Virus record (IMG/VR): IMGVR_UViG_3300009537_000008
Coordinates: 1 to 62,855 of that record
Length of the DNA stretch: 62,855 nucleotides
Source of the DNA: a virus
Strand: one strand, 5' to 3'
Part shown: positions 54,208 through 62,436 of the stretch, in pieces
How positions within the stretch are numbered: position 1 is the stretch's first letter
Layout of the letters: each line of letters opens with the position of its first letter
The notes under the pieces: model-generated
Seen by the model: the letters and a program-made list of their open reading frames with translations, nothing else
The model's database searches: none
Told to the model about the DNA's origin: nothing
Made by a program: the position numbers and the translations under genes

Positions 54208-54484
54208 CTGCTGTAATTAATGTTTTAATATTATCGATCTGCTTCTTTAATTCTTTAAAGACTTGCCCAACCTCATCATCAGTCTCAAACATTCCCTTTG
54301 AGTCAATATACTTCATATGGTTATAAATATCTAACATACCGTTGTGCATTGCTATCATCATATCCTCACTTTCCCCCGCATCATCTTCTGCAATTTCTAC
54401 ACGTTTAATTAGGTTAATACACGCAAATATTAATATCGTTATGATAATAAATTCAATTCCAATTATTAAATACAATGTTGTCAT
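54191..54484 (-). CDS. small membrane protein, coiled-coil tail
   Basis: 97 residues. An N-terminal transmembrane segment (LYLIIGIEFIIITILIFACINLI, about 4-26) precedes an acidic cytoplasmic or periplasmic helix (RVEIAEDDAGESEDMMIAMHNGML...VFKELKKQIDNIKTLITAVEDEE). It overlaps both neighbours (4 and 17 nt). No family recognised. Confidence 0.5.
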   Translation of the reverse strand: MTTLYLIIGIEFIIITILIFACINLIKRVEIAEDDAGESEDMMIAMHNGMLDIYNHMKYIDSKGMFETDDEVGQVFKELKKQIDNIKTLITAVEDEE

Positions 54485-55254
54485 TTATCAAAAAGTTTAG
54501 CAAAGGTTTCTCTCATATGAGTTACAGTTTCATCCGAAGCAGTGTCCGTAGTGAACCCAGCTTTTGGTTTAAATTTATTATGATTCTCAGTATGACCCTC
54601 AAAGGTTCCTTTAGAATTCTTCCATTGTTCCCATTCAATTCTATATGCCATATAATCCGCTTGTTGAATAATATGCGGGAGATTAGTTCTTAAAGTATTA
54701 TTCTCTGAATATGATATCCAATAAGATTTATTAGCTTCCTCAAATACCCCATCATGGATTCTAATTCCTATGAATTCATTTTGAGTCATGGGAATTTGTG
54801 CATCCTGCAATATAAATAAACTCCTATCAGCTACTTTCATATATGGTAGTTTAGGATTAAACGTATATATCTCACCTCTATTTTTTATATGCCATTCCGA
54901 TGTGTTGGGGATATAATACTCTTGGACTCCGTCACCTACCTTACCCAGGTCGTGATTAAGTGCTACGAACATTAATTCCTCATAAGTATATCCACTCATA
55001 TCAGCTCCTAACCGCTCCCAGAGCTTATATAACATTTGAGTATTAAGTATGACATTATGAATGTGTACTACATACCCGCCTGGATAAGCACTATGAAAAT
55101 GCTCTGTACCAGATGCTGGCATTGTAATCATTGTATCTTCCAGGCTGTTATATAACTTAAGGAGTTTATCCTTTTTGTCACCTGTAAATGTTTGGTCTAT
55201 AAAGCCGATTAGCTTCTCCCAATTTTCCTGTAACTGTTCTGCTGTTAAATTCAT
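54481..55254 (-). CDS. HD-domain phosphohydrolase
   Basis: 257 residues. The metal-binding HD set is visible: GGYVVHIHNVILNTQML (first His, about residue 64), LMFVALNHDLGKVGD (His-Asp, about 95-96), FIGIRIHDG and LPHIIQQADYMAYRIEW (last Asp). This is the layout of HD nucleotidases/phosphohydrolases in T4-like phages, which may act on nucleotides or nucleic-acid ends. The ATG has a strong AAAGGAG 5 nt upstream, which is unusual in this window. It overlaps the preceding gene by 4 nt. Confidence 0.78.
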   Translation of the reverse strand: MNLTAEQLQENWEKLIGFIDQTFTGDKKDKLLKLYNSLEDTMITMPASGTEHFHSAYPGGYVVHIHNVILNTQMLYKLWERLGADMSGYTYEELMFVALNHDLGKVGDGVQEYYIPNTSEWHIKNRGEIYTFNPKLPYMKVADRSLFILQDAQIPMTQNEFIGIRIHDGVFEEANKSYWISYSENNTLRTNLPHIIQQADYMAYRIEWEQWKNSKGTFEGHTENHNKFKPKAGFTTDTASDETVTHMRETFAKLFDK

Positions 55255-55532
55255 GCTTCTCCTTTTGGTCCAAAATAATTTTGTAATAATTCAATAAGTT
55301 TATCGTCATTAGATTCATCCTCAAATGTTTCCTCAATGTCAATAGCCTCTTTTAAGAGGTTCAAATTCTCATCATGCAACTCATTAATATTAATAATATT
55401 GTTTTTTATTAAAATATTAACTAATGCTGTATTTAAAATATACTGGCGCTTAAGCTCCTTTGTCATAATGTCCATACTATGCAACATTGCATCTATAACT
55501 GCCATGGTTTCTTCTTCTGTATGAGGCTTCAT
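55251..55532 (-). CDS. small acidic helical protein, unknown
   Basis: 93 residues, beginning MKPHTEEETMAVIDAMLHSMDIMTKELKRQYILNTALVNILIK. It is helical and acidic (IDIEETFEDESNDDKLIELLQNYFG). The start overlaps the stop of the previous small gene by one base (TAATG) and its 3' end carries the ribosome-binding site of the HD gene. Function unknown. Confidence 0.55.
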   Translation of the reverse strand: MKPHTEEETMAVIDAMLHSMDIMTKELKRQYILNTALVNILIKNNIININELHDENLNLLKEAIDIEETFEDESNDDKLIELLQNYFGPKGEA

Positions 55533-55702
55533 TATTCTAAACTTATTAATTCCTCAACATTAACTAAGTTAAGTCTGATTATTTCTAACCGAGTGACAAA
55601 TTCTTGTGGAGACAGTGTTTGATTATTTAATTCCTTTTGTGCTATTACGATCATTTGCAATGCATTAGCAATTCTGTCTTGTACTATATCTTTGTATTTC
55701 AT
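55532..55702 (-). CDS. small helical protein, unknown
   Basis: 56 residues from the ATG at 55702: MKYKDIVQDRIANALQMIVIAQ, then KELNNQTLSPQEFVTRLEII, ending VNVEELISLE. It is helical throughout. It is first behind the promoter at 55717-55748, ends in a TAATG overlap with the next gene, and so is very likely real despite its size. Confidence 0.65.
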   Translation of the reverse strand: MKYKDIVQDRIANALQMIVIAQKELNNQTLSPQEFVTRLEIIRLNLVNVEELISLE

Positions 55703-55716
55703 ATTTTATAATTTAT

Positions 55717-55748
55717 TAAATATAATGAAAATAATTGAGACTACCAAA
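55717..55748 (-). promoter_or_regulatory. TTTG-N20-TATATTTA promoter
   Basis: TTTG (55748-55745) and TATATTTA (55724-55717) on the minus strand, spaced 20 nt, with the shared GGTAGTCTCA...TTTTCAT block. It drives the 56-residue gene and then probably the HD hydrolase and the late sigma factor genes. Confidence 0.75.
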
Positions 55749-55754
55749 TTTATT

Positions 55755-56801
55755 TCAAGAATATACATTGGATTTTATTTCTCCTGGGTTACTATCGTCA
55801 TCATCCTTTTTTTTATTAATATAGTAATCTACCATATCATCCAGGAAAGCTGTGTTGGATTTAACTGGTTCAGATGGTAGGTGAGTATTATCCTCTTCTA
55901 CAAATTCAGGTGTGGGTGTAACTGTGCTTTGTATTTTAAGATCTTCGGGTTCTGCGGTTACTGACGTAACCTTGTGGTCAATAACTAAATTCATATCTTC
56001 TATTTTTGATTGTTTTACAAATATTGTGTTTGCTCCTATTAATAAAGCTACTGCTAATGGGTCGAATACAAATATCAATATCAGCATTAGCCAATTAGCG
56101 ATTCTATCCATATGTACTCCAGTGATGGAACTGATGTATTTTAATGGTCCTAACTCAGCAATACTATTATCAGAATTTAATGTTAATATTTTTAAATCCA
56201 ATTCTCGGATAGCATCATTCTTATCAGAAATCTTCCCCTGAGAGCTTGTTATCTCAGTTGTAATCGACTTAATCTCATCACCTATGCCTTTTATACTATT
56301 TTCTGTGCGCCTCGCGGAGGCGCTTTGATTTCGATCCATGGCCACATCAATCCTATCTTCCCTCTTATTTCTGGCACTGGAAAGGGAAGTTATCCTCTCT
56401 CTACTGTTATCTATATCTAATTTATATTGGGCAACATCTTGCAGTAGAAACTCCTTCTGGTTAGTTAGCATTTGTACTTGAGAACTAATATGTTCAGACT
56501 GCCTGGATACATTAGAGTATGCACTGGATAAGAAGCCGTATATGCCCGCGCTGGTAATTAGTACCATTACTATTATTCCTACATATAAATAGGTTTTGAG
56601 TATAGTATTAAGGTCCTTCCAAGCCCTATATAATAAGGACACTGCTACTAACTTACCCAGCTCAATGCTGGAAGCCATTATAATAACAGATGTCTTCGCA
56701 CCACTAAATAACTGACTCAATCCCGATATGGAAAAGAACGCAGCAGTTGCCGCTAATATCAGAGCAGTGACCATAGTAACGTATGGTAGCCACTTATTCA
56801 T
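55755..56801 (-). CDS. polytopic membrane protein with central coiled coil
   Basis: 348 residues. Three hydrophobic segments come first (WLPYVTMVTALILAATAAFFSI, about 4-25; SVIIMASSIELGKLVAVSLL, about 38-57; YLYVGIIVMVLITSAGIYGF, about 72-91). A long coiled coil follows (about 95-215), then a fourth segment (WLMLILIFVFDPLAVALLIGANTIF, about 237-261) and an acidic tail. The first residues after the coil (LKYISSITGVHMDRIANWLMLILIFVFDPLAVALL) are typical of a family of phage membrane proteins of unknown function. It may sense or protect the envelope. Confidence 0.6.
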   Translation of the reverse strand: MNKWLPYVTMVTALILAATAAFFSISGLSQLFSGAKTSVIIMASSIELGKLVAVSLLYRAWKDLNTILKTYLYVGIIVMVLITSAGIYGFLSSAYSNVSRQSEHISSQVQMLTNQKEFLLQDVAQYKLDIDNSRERITSLSSARNKREDRIDVAMDRNQSASARRTENSIKGIGDEIKSITTEITSSQGKISDKNDAIRELDLKILTLNSDNSIAELGPLKYISSITGVHMDRIANWLMLILIFVFDPLAVALLIGANTIFVKQSKIEDMNLVIDHKVTSVTAEPEDLKIQSTVTPTPEFVEEDNTHLPSEPVKSNTAFLDDMVDYYINKKKDDDDSNPGEIKSNVYS

Positions 56802-56802
56802 T

Positions 56803-57204
56803 TTAATTCCACAATATTTTTGGTAGTTTATCTTCTATATCAAAATAGTATTGATAGATCATTTTTGTAACTCCATATACCATAACTTCAAATATATCCT
56901 GGCCTACACACCTGAACCCATTAAAAAACAGTACAGATCTATGGTTATTTATCTTACTATAATTACCACAAGTCAATATTAACATTCCAGCATTAGCATC
57001 GGTTTGCATTAAGCAAGGACTATCTTCCTGCGTTAAGAATTCTATTTCTGCATCGTCTAAAGAATGGATTAATCCATCTTCCCAATATTCTGCGTTTCCA
57101 TCTCTGGTTTCAGGTGAGTCATAGTATTCATTAAACCAATCAGTGGCATCCCAATCATCATCTGAGTCGAAGTTATCCCAATCATCATACCCCATAATCT
57201 TCAA
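56803..57204 (-). CDS. acidic protein of unknown function
   Basis: 133 residues. The first 45 are extremely acidic and aromatic (GYDDWDNFDSDDDWDATDWFNEYYDSPETRDG); the rest is a small alpha/beta domain (MLILTCGNYSKINNHRSVLFFNGFRCVGQDIFEVMVYGV). An acidic start of this sort could mimic DNA, but nothing else supports that. It overlaps the preceding gene by 20 nt. Confidence 0.5.
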   Translation of the reverse strand: MKIMGYDDWDNFDSDDDWDATDWFNEYYDSPETRDGNAEYWEDGLIHSLDDAEIEFLTQEDSPCLMQTDANAGMLILTCGNYSKINNHRSVLFFNGFRCVGQDIFEVMVYGVTKMIYQYYFDIEDKLPKILWN

Positions 57205-57541
57205 GTATTATAGTGTTAATTAAGTCTCTTATTTCGGCGCATACCTCGTAATTTTCTATACCCTCAAAGAATTTTAAAGCTCTGGTTAGACTTTCCTCCC
57301 ACGACTTTCTGGGCATTTGCAATTTAATTATCTGATCTATAGGTTCAAATTCTAATACTACTTCAAATAATATTGCTTGTAGGGCATCATTATTAAATGC
57401 ATACTTAATACTATCAACAGTTCTAAACCATAAAAGTTTATCATTTCGTATTACGAAGTCTTTAAACTCATTGAAATCATCGAATGCTAATCTGGGTATG
57501 AATTCCATAGTATAGAATGTTGGTAAATTAAGCAACTTCAT
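57185..57541 (-). CDS. early-region protein of unknown function
   Basis: 118 residues, beginning MKLLNLPTFYTMEFIPRLAFDDFNEFKDFVI. It is helical with conserved-looking acidic pairs (LFEVVLEFEPIDQIIKLQMPRKSWEESLTRALKFFEGIENYEVCAEIRDLI). The last part is reminiscent of small phage regulators with a C-terminal helix (ENYEVCAEIRDL resembles the UVR-like E-x-C-A-x-I-R-D motif), but I cannot assign a function. Confidence 0.5.
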   Translation of the reverse strand: MKLLNLPTFYTMEFIPRLAFDDFNEFKDFVIRNDKLLWFRTVDSIKYAFNNDALQAILFEVVLEFEPIDQIIKLQMPRKSWEESLTRALKFFEGIENYEVCAEIRDLINTIILEDYGV

Positions 57542-57550
57542 ATACTATAA

Positions 57551-57688
57551 TTATCTAATGTTAGAAAATACTTTGTATAAATAAAGGGCTATACTTACAC
57601 ATAACCCTATTATCGTGATGAATAACATATAAGCCCAAATTAAACCTATTGTTAATACTCTCTTAACAATCTTCCGCAAACTTTGCAT
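57551..57688 (-). CDS. 45-residue single-pass membrane peptide
   Basis: An ATG at 57688, inside the last codons of the VWA gene but in another frame, opens 45 residues: MQSLRKIVKRVLTIGLIWAY followed by MLFITIIGLCVSIALYLYKVFSNIR. A basic start, one hydrophobic segment of about 27 residues and a basic end make a plausible small membrane protein. It fills the otherwise empty gap before the gene at 57185-57541. The 26-nt overlap with the upstream gene suggests translational coupling. Confidence 0.5.
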   Translation of the reverse strand: MQSLRKIVKRVLTIGLIWAYMLFITIIGLCVSIALYLYKVFSNIR

Positions 57689-59636
57689 TCAATGATTTTG
57701 CTACCTGGACTACATTATTAACATCAATCATTTGAGCATCCACCCCATACATCTCTCTGAAGTCGTTTAATTGTGAAGTGTAACTCCCAATGAAGTAACT
57801 AATAACTTTAATCCCTTTTGCTTTGATCCGTTTTACTACCCCGGCCGTATGTTGTATTGCTCCGGAGCCACTATACTGAATCTTACCATACCGTCCTTGT
57901 GGCATACCATCTGAGAAATTAAGGAAATACGATTGAACCGAATTTGATCCTGGTGTAAGGTATTTTATCATAGGCTCAATAGCTAATCCTTCCGGAGTCA
58001 GGCTACCTGCGTGTAAATACTTGAATAACGATTGAATCTTTGTGATCTTATCCTTCTTAGAATCATATGCTATTAATACCTGCGGTATACTTGGTCTACC
58101 ACCATCAAACCTATATGAAATACACACTCTAATGTTTTGTATCATTGAGGCGGCTTTCGCTATGGCTATGGCACATATTTGTGACTTCTCCCAGTTGCGG
58201 CCACTCATACTACCCGATGCATCGATTGATATATGTAAATCAACTGGTTGGTGACTATTAATAACTATCTGGTTAAATACATTATAATTATCATACCCTA
58301 ACTGGTTAATTAATCTCCTATCAATTTTACCCTTATCCAACCTGGTGTATTTAAGGTCTCTAGTGTAATTTCTTACTTGCAATTTCCTACCTAATTGTTG
58401 TCCTAATACTAACCCTTTATTAACTATTAGTTGGGATGAATCCAATCTGTAGTTCTGTATAATATGTATACCAGAATCAATTACTTTTTGATTGAATGTT
58501 TTAATTATCACACAATCAATTTTTGTATTTCTATAATTTGCTTGGCCAAGTTCAAAATCTAAATTGGCAATGTTATTAACCTTGGTTGCGGTTTGCTTAG
58601 CCATTTTTTTCTTGGCGACATTACCACTTAATAATTCCCGTTGCTCGTCGAGAAGATTTTCTAATTGCTCACGCTCTTTAGCTGTTAATTCTAATGGAGA
58701 ATTACCATCTGGGGTATTACTATTTTCGCTATCACTACCTTGACCCCCACCAGTTACATCCTGGCTGCCATTATCATTCCCAGCCTGATCCTCGGTATCT
58801 TCGCTATCTTGGTTATTACTATCGGAATCTTCCGTTTTACTATCAGACTTTTGAGATTCTTCACCACCACCCGCACCCGACTCAGTTTGTGGAGCTGAAT
58901 CAATGCTTTCTGGTTGTTTTGGGGTGTTTGCTATTTCAATGCTAATTAAATCATAAATGGCATTTGCAACATCCAACGCATCCTGGGTATTTTTTAATCT
59001 CCCAATATTATTAATATCTATAAGATCTTTAATCTCCTTAAGCTTTGGTAATGCGGTTAAATCAGCATCCTTATGGAATATATTAACAACCCTAAACATA
59101 TAAGACTCCCAATTAACATCTCTACCCTTAGTAGATCTTAATCCCTTACCAATTTGGTCGTTAAAAAAATACTTTGCATATAATGTATGGTAATATCCTT
59201 TATAACCTGGGCTGGATTTAAATACTATATTATCAATCCTGCGGTCTTCGATTAAGTTAAGGAGATTTTTGGAATGACAATTTGTGTTTTTAAGACAACT
59301 AAAATCCGTATAAGCAATATGACTTGCTTCGTGCAATGCTAAACCAATTGTGGTATCAATACTTTTTTTACTTACATCTCCTGCGATTACAATGTGACTA
59401 CCATCAGTATACGAATTATACCCCGAAGAAAACTTCACTGGTATCTCTTTATTACAAACAATCTTCACATAATTGGTAACAGCTTTTTGTAAGGACGCGG
59501 CTTTCCATGCTTTTGATTGATCTTCTTCCGGCATTATGGAGGACTCAGAGCCTAACCACATATCCGAATAACATTTCGGTTTATATTTTTTTGGCATCTT
59601 TGGCATCCGACCTTTTCCTAATTTTAATACCTTCAT
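57663..59636 (-). CDS. VWA-domain protein with HExxH motif, partner of AAA+ ATPase
   Basis: 657 residues. Residues 100-112 (ALHEASHIAYTDF) contain HEASH, a zinc-metallopeptidase-type HExxH. The middle (about 240-320) is Ser/Asp/Gly-rich and disordered. The C-terminal 190 residues are a von Willebrand A domain with an intact MIDAS: DASGSMS (472-478), the Thr in SLTPEGLA (near 547) and the Asp in NFSDGMPQ (near 576). VWA proteins of this layout pair with MoxR/CobS-type AAA+ ATPases (as in CobS-CobT) to remodel or metallate targets. The ATPase gene is immediately upstream and has the same promoter and leader. The target is unknown. Confidence 0.82.
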   Translation of the reverse strand: MKVLKLGKGRMPKMPKKYKPKCYSDMWLGSESSIMPEEDQSKAWKAASLQKAVTNYVKIVCNKEIPVKFSSGYNSYTDGSHIVIAGDVSKKSIDTTIGLALHEASHIAYTDFSCLKNTNCHSKNLLNLIEDRRIDNIVFKSSPGYKGYYHTLYAKYFFNDQIGKGLRSTKGRDVNWESYMFRVVNIFHKDADLTALPKLKEIKDLIDINNIGRLKNTQDALDVANAIYDLISIEIANTPKQPESIDSAPQTESGAGGGEESQKSDSKTEDSDSNNQDSEDTEDQAGNDNGSQDVTGGGQGSDSENSNTPDGNSPLELTAKEREQLENLLDEQRELLSGNVAKKKMAKQTATKVNNIANLDFELGQANYRNTKIDCVIIKTFNQKVIDSGIHIIQNYRLDSSQLIVNKGLVLGQQLGRKLQVRNYTRDLKYTRLDKGKIDRRLINQLGYDNYNVFNQIVINSHQPVDLHISIDASGSMSGRNWEKSQICAIAIAKAASMIQNIRVCISYRFDGGRPSIPQVLIAYDSKKDKITKIQSLFKYLHAGSLTPEGLAIEPMIKYLTPGSNSVQSYFLNFSDGMPQGRYGKIQYSGSGAIQHTAGVVKRIKAKGIKVISYFIGSYTSQLNDFREMYGVDAQMIDVNNVVQVAKSLNAKFAEDC

Positions 59637-59660
59637 AACCTTTATCTTTTTAAGTATACA

Positions 59661-59692
59661 TAAATATAATAAAAATTTTTCAGACTACCAAA
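59661..59692 (-). promoter_or_regulatory. TTTG-N20-TATATTTA promoter of the VWA gene
   Basis: TTTG (59692-59689) and TATATTTA (59668-59661) on the minus strand, 20 nt apart. The downstream leader (TATACTTAAAAAGATAAAGG then TTATG) is nearly identical to those of the genes at 42 and 60845. Confidence 0.8.
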
Positions 59693-59716
59693 TTTATTTT
59701 GAATAAACCAGAAAAA

Positions 59717-59737
59717 TAGCCCCGAAAAATGGGGCTA
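59717..59737 (-). terminator. intrinsic terminator after the AAA+ gene
   Basis: TAGCCCC (59717-59723) pairs with GGGGCTA (59731-59737) around a 7-nt loop; on the minus strand TTTTTC follows. It separates the ATPase and VWA transcription units, so each has its own promoter. Confidence 0.75.
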
Positions 59738-59750
59738 AGGGTTATGTTCC

Positions 59751-60845
59751 TCAAAATTGGTTATCAACTAACGTATCCGAACTCTTATCATCAATAAACT
59801 TTTGAACGATTTGCTTAACGAACACCCTTTCCGAGCTGGTTCCTCCATCTGCGGGATAGAATGGGTAAACTGCGACTTCTGCTGCTTCCATAAGGGAGAA
59901 CCCATCCGATATCAACCCAGCCATCTCAATGGTTAATCTGGTTGAAACTGCCGTCCCAATTTGTGGGCTTTCCGTTCTCATTTCCTCCCTGGTTAAGTGT
60001 GCTATAGATGCTATTGCGGCTATCGACTCATTAGCAACATCTGGATATAATAACTTCAACAAATAAATCTCTTCAGCCAAATTCAATGTTGGCATCTCAA
60101 TCGTTGTGCTAAACCTATCCATTAAGGCCCTATCCATTACCCTGGTTCCAGTATATTCATTACCAATATTTGCAGTGGCTATAAAACAAACACCCTCTGC
60201 AACATTTATCACTGGAGTATCAGGAGCTTCATCAATCCTTAAATATCTCTGGTGGTCATCCAACACTGGCATTAAAATATTACCCGCGTCTGGGTGTGCT
60301 CTGGATAATTCATCCAACACTATCACTGCGTTTGGCGTGGTTATTGCTGTTATAAACTCCGACTTGGAGAAATATGTTCCTGTATCCTTATTAAAATGGG
60401 TGTTACCAATTAAGGATGACCGAGGATCTTGGGTTGCTCCACAATTAAAAATAAACATTTGGCGATTTAAACTCTCCGCTATACATTTAGCGACTTTAGT
60501 TTTACCAGTCCCTGCGGCACCTAACATTATCACATTCTTACCTCTCAATACCGCTCTGGTAAGGTATTTCCATTTAACCTCCTCCAAAATGATATCTTTC
60601 GGTTTATTACTATAAGAGCTGTGGATCATTTGGAGAATGGGTGCTACTTCTTTAGTTTCCATTTTAACTCCATTCAACTTAGCACCAACATCTAATAAGA
60701 TAAATCCACCGTTTGGTAGAACCTCTATTCCAACACCTTCTGAAAATGCGAGGCGCTTAATTTTAGTAGGAATTTTCACTATTTCCCCCTGGGGATTTAC
60801 ACATTTTAATTTTCCTTTTGGAGTTTTTTGAACTTTTAATATCAT
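59751..60845 (-). CDS. MoxR/CobS-like AAA+ ATPase
   Basis: 364 residues. An N-terminal domain (1-85) precedes the AAA+ core: Walker A GAAGTGKT (109-116), Walker B VIVLDELSRA (174-183), sensor 1 FIATANIGNEY (221-231) with TAN, and an arginine-finger region MDRALMDRFS (237-246). The LDELSRAHPDAGNILMPVLDD text is characteristic of the MoxR/CobS branch. It forms hexamers that act with VWA partners, here the product of the next gene. Cyanophages carry related CobS-like genes. It has its own promoter and terminator. Confidence 0.87.
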   Translation of the reverse strand: MILKVQKTPKGKLKCVNPQGEIVKIPTKIKRLAFSEGVGIEVLPNGGFILLDVGAKLNGVKMETKEVAPILQMIHSSYSNKPKDIILEEVKWKYLTRAVLRGKNVIMLGAAGTGKTKVAKCIAESLNRQMFIFNCGATQDPRSSLIGNTHFNKDTGTYFSKSEFITAITTPNAVIVLDELSRAHPDAGNILMPVLDDHQRYLRIDEAPDTPVINVAEGVCFIATANIGNEYTGTRVMDRALMDRFSTTIEMPTLNLAEEIYLLKLLYPDVANESIAAIASIAHLTREEMRTESPQIGTAVSTRLTIEMAGLISDGFSLMEAAEVAVYPFYPADGGTSSERVFVKQIVQKFIDDKSSDTLVDNQF

Positions 60846-60868
60846 AACCTTATCTTTTTAATTATACA

Positions 60869-60900
60869 TAAATATAATGATAATTTTTCAGACTACCAAA
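60869..60900 (-). promoter_or_regulatory. TTTG-N20-TATATTTA promoter of the AAA+ gene
   Basis: TTTG (60900-60897) and TATATTTA (60876-60869) on the minus strand, 20 nt apart, with GGTAGTCTGAAAAATTATCAT as spacer plus one base. The leader matches those of the VWA gene and of the truncated gene at the left edge. Confidence 0.8.
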
Positions 60901-60917
60901 TTTATGCCAAAATATTT

Positions 60918-61154
60918 TTATTTTTCTTCAAATTTCTGTAAGATTATCTGTTTTATAGTATTAATAGCTGAGTTGGGATCAACACTAAAGAACGTTAGAG
61001 ACCCATAAACTTTAGCAATCTCATATAAAGTTATAGTACATTGAGCGCCATCGTCTCTGGTTAATATAGCAATGCTATCAGGCCCGGGGGTTGACATTTG
61101 AATATGTTCCACCTCCAATAATTCTAATAGCATTGCTAATCCTGATGTCATCAT
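60918..61154 (-). CDS. small protein of unknown function
   Basis: 78 residues, beginning MMTSGLAMLLELLEVEHIQM. It is alpha/beta (DSIAILTRDDGAQCTITLYEIAKVYGSLTFFSVDPNSAINTIKQIILQKF). The first ATG (61154) overlaps the stop of the preceding gene as ATGA. No homologue recognised. It ends just before the AAA+ promoter region. Confidence 0.5.
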   Translation of the reverse strand: MMTSGLAMLLELLEVEHIQMSTPGPDSIAILTRDDGAQCTITLYEIAKVYGSLTFFSVDPNSAINTIKQIILQKFEEK

Positions 61155-61606
61155 AATTTCTTTTTAGGTAGAGACTGGCCAACAGTAAATTTAGTTAGCG
61201 TATCTAAATCCTTTTGATTCATAAACCGGTTCCAAAGGAATATACGATTAGGGAAACTTGGATCAGCTTCTAATGTGGCTACCCGCCTATCACCTTCTCT
61301 CATATATTCAAATGGCGTTATTCTGACCCAATTATTTTCCTTTGCATTAAGAATTTCCATCAATATCCTTGTATGATCCTTGGGCACTGATACAAAATAT
61401 GCATAACATACTTCATACTCCTTATCCATAAAATATTTAAAGACCCAGTCTACTTCTTGATCATAATATAATATGTATTCAGTATTATGTTCTAAAAAAG
61501 TTTTAGATGCGTTTTCTTTAATAATCCATTTAGAGGATTGTCCTAATTGAGCGTGAGTGATTGAATATCCCAGCGTCAATACTAAAACTAATAGTAGATT
61601 CTTCAT
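61151..61606 (-). CDS. secreted protein of unknown function
   Basis: 151 residues. MKNLLLVLVLTLGYSITHAQ is a clear signal peptide with a cut near HAQ, as in many Bacteroidota exported proteins. The mature part has aromatic, alternating strands (TEYILYYDQEVDWVFKYFMDKEYEVCYAYFVSVPK) and no lipobox. It would act in the periplasm or outside. Function unknown; perhaps envelope modification. Confidence 0.55.
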   Translation of the reverse strand: MKNLLLVLVLTLGYSITHAQLGQSSKWIIKENASKTFLEHNTEYILYYDQEVDWVFKYFMDKEYEVCYAYFVSVPKDHTRILMEILNAKENNWVRITPFEYMREGDRRVATLEADPSFPNRIFLWNRFMNQKDLDTLTKFTVGQSLPKKKL

Positions 61607-61833
61607 TCGTATATGTTTATACTGGGATCAATAGTAGAATTTGAACTCCAGCCCTTTCGTAAAGCATAATCAAATACCCACCAAGAAAGATATCCAATAA
61701 ACCAGGCAAGTGCAGTCCAGTATTCCGATGGGTATTCAGCAGATAACTTGCCCATCCCAAATAGTAATCCCCACACTGTTAAAAAAATTATAGCCGCTTT
61801 AATTTTGTCTTTTGTTGTTTTGTGTAATGACAT
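61603..61833 (-). CDS. small membrane protein, two transmembrane segments
   Basis: 76 residues. A basic start (MSLHKTTKDKIKA) is followed by IIFLTVWGLLFGMGKLSA and YWTALAWFIGYLSWWVFDYALRKGW. Two hydrophobic segments with a short loop are compatible with a holin-like or immunity-like protein. It overlaps the secreted-protein gene by 4 nt. Confidence 0.5.
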   Translation of the reverse strand: MSLHKTTKDKIKAAIIFLTVWGLLFGMGKLSAEYPSEYWTALAWFIGYLSWWVFDYALRKGWSSNSTIDPSINIYE

Positions 61834-61839
61834 TGTTAA

Positions 61840-62169
61840 TTAATTTTGATTAGTATGATTTTTAAATCCGATAATTGTATTTGTAGGATTATTGACTTTT
61901 GAAGAATCCCCCTGTAACTGTTGGTTTTCATATGCTAATTCATCAGCTTCCTGATTTATTGATTGTAATTGATTTAATGCAGAATGATAATTATTAAGTA
62001 ATTCATTAAAATTAATCACTGCGTCACATAATGTAACTAACGCCACTGTTGAAAACACCCCAGTTAATACTGGATATTCCTGATAGACAATCACTGCGGC
62101 TGTTATATAACAGGCCATATTTACTATAGGCCTTATTCCGAATTTGAAGATGTTGCTTATATTATTCAT
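61840..62169 (-). CDS. small membrane protein with coiled-coil tail
   Basis: 109 residues. Two hydrophobic segments (FGIRPIVNMACYITAAVIVYQ; VLTGVFSTVALVTLCDAVINF) precede a coiled coil (NELLNNYHSALNQLQSINQEADELAYENQQLQ) and a polar end. No family recognised. It overlaps the first gene of the unit by 4 nt. Confidence 0.5.
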   Translation of the reverse strand: MNNISNIFKFGIRPIVNMACYITAAVIVYQEYPVLTGVFSTVALVTLCDAVINFNELLNNYHSALNQLQSINQEADELAYENQQLQGDSSKVNNPTNTIIGFKNHTNQN

Positions 62170-62348
62170 TTTTTTGTATACTCCCCTGATTTTAATTTAT
62201 TAATAAGCTCTGCTCGTTTTGTTATAAGAGCTTCATACACATCATTCTCGATTGGCGATCCAGCATCCATTGATCCGTAATCAGCTTCCATTTGAGCTAT
62301 CTCAGCGCTAGTAACTATTAATTCGTCTAATGTTTCTTGATAATTCAT
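62166..62348 (-). CDS. small helical protein, unknown
   Basis: 60 residues: MNYQETLDELIVTSAEIAQM at the start, ending LINKLKSGEYTKK. It is a short helical pair. It is first behind the promoter at 62437-62468 with an 88-nt leader. Function unknown. Confidence 0.55.
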   Translation of the reverse strand: MNYQETLDELIVTSAEIAQMEADYGSMDAGSPIENDVYEALITKRAELINKLKSGEYTKK

Positions 62349-62436
62349 ATATAATTATTTAAAGTTTAGAAAACGCCCACTGCTACTTGGAGGCAAGTTA
62401 ATATCTCATTCATGAGCATTGGTTAATTTTATTACA

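Noticed and set aside
56803-57204. Extremely acidic N-terminus as a DNA-mimic anti-restriction protein
   Set aside because: Only 45 residues are acidic and the remainder is an ordinary domain. Composition alone does not support the claim.
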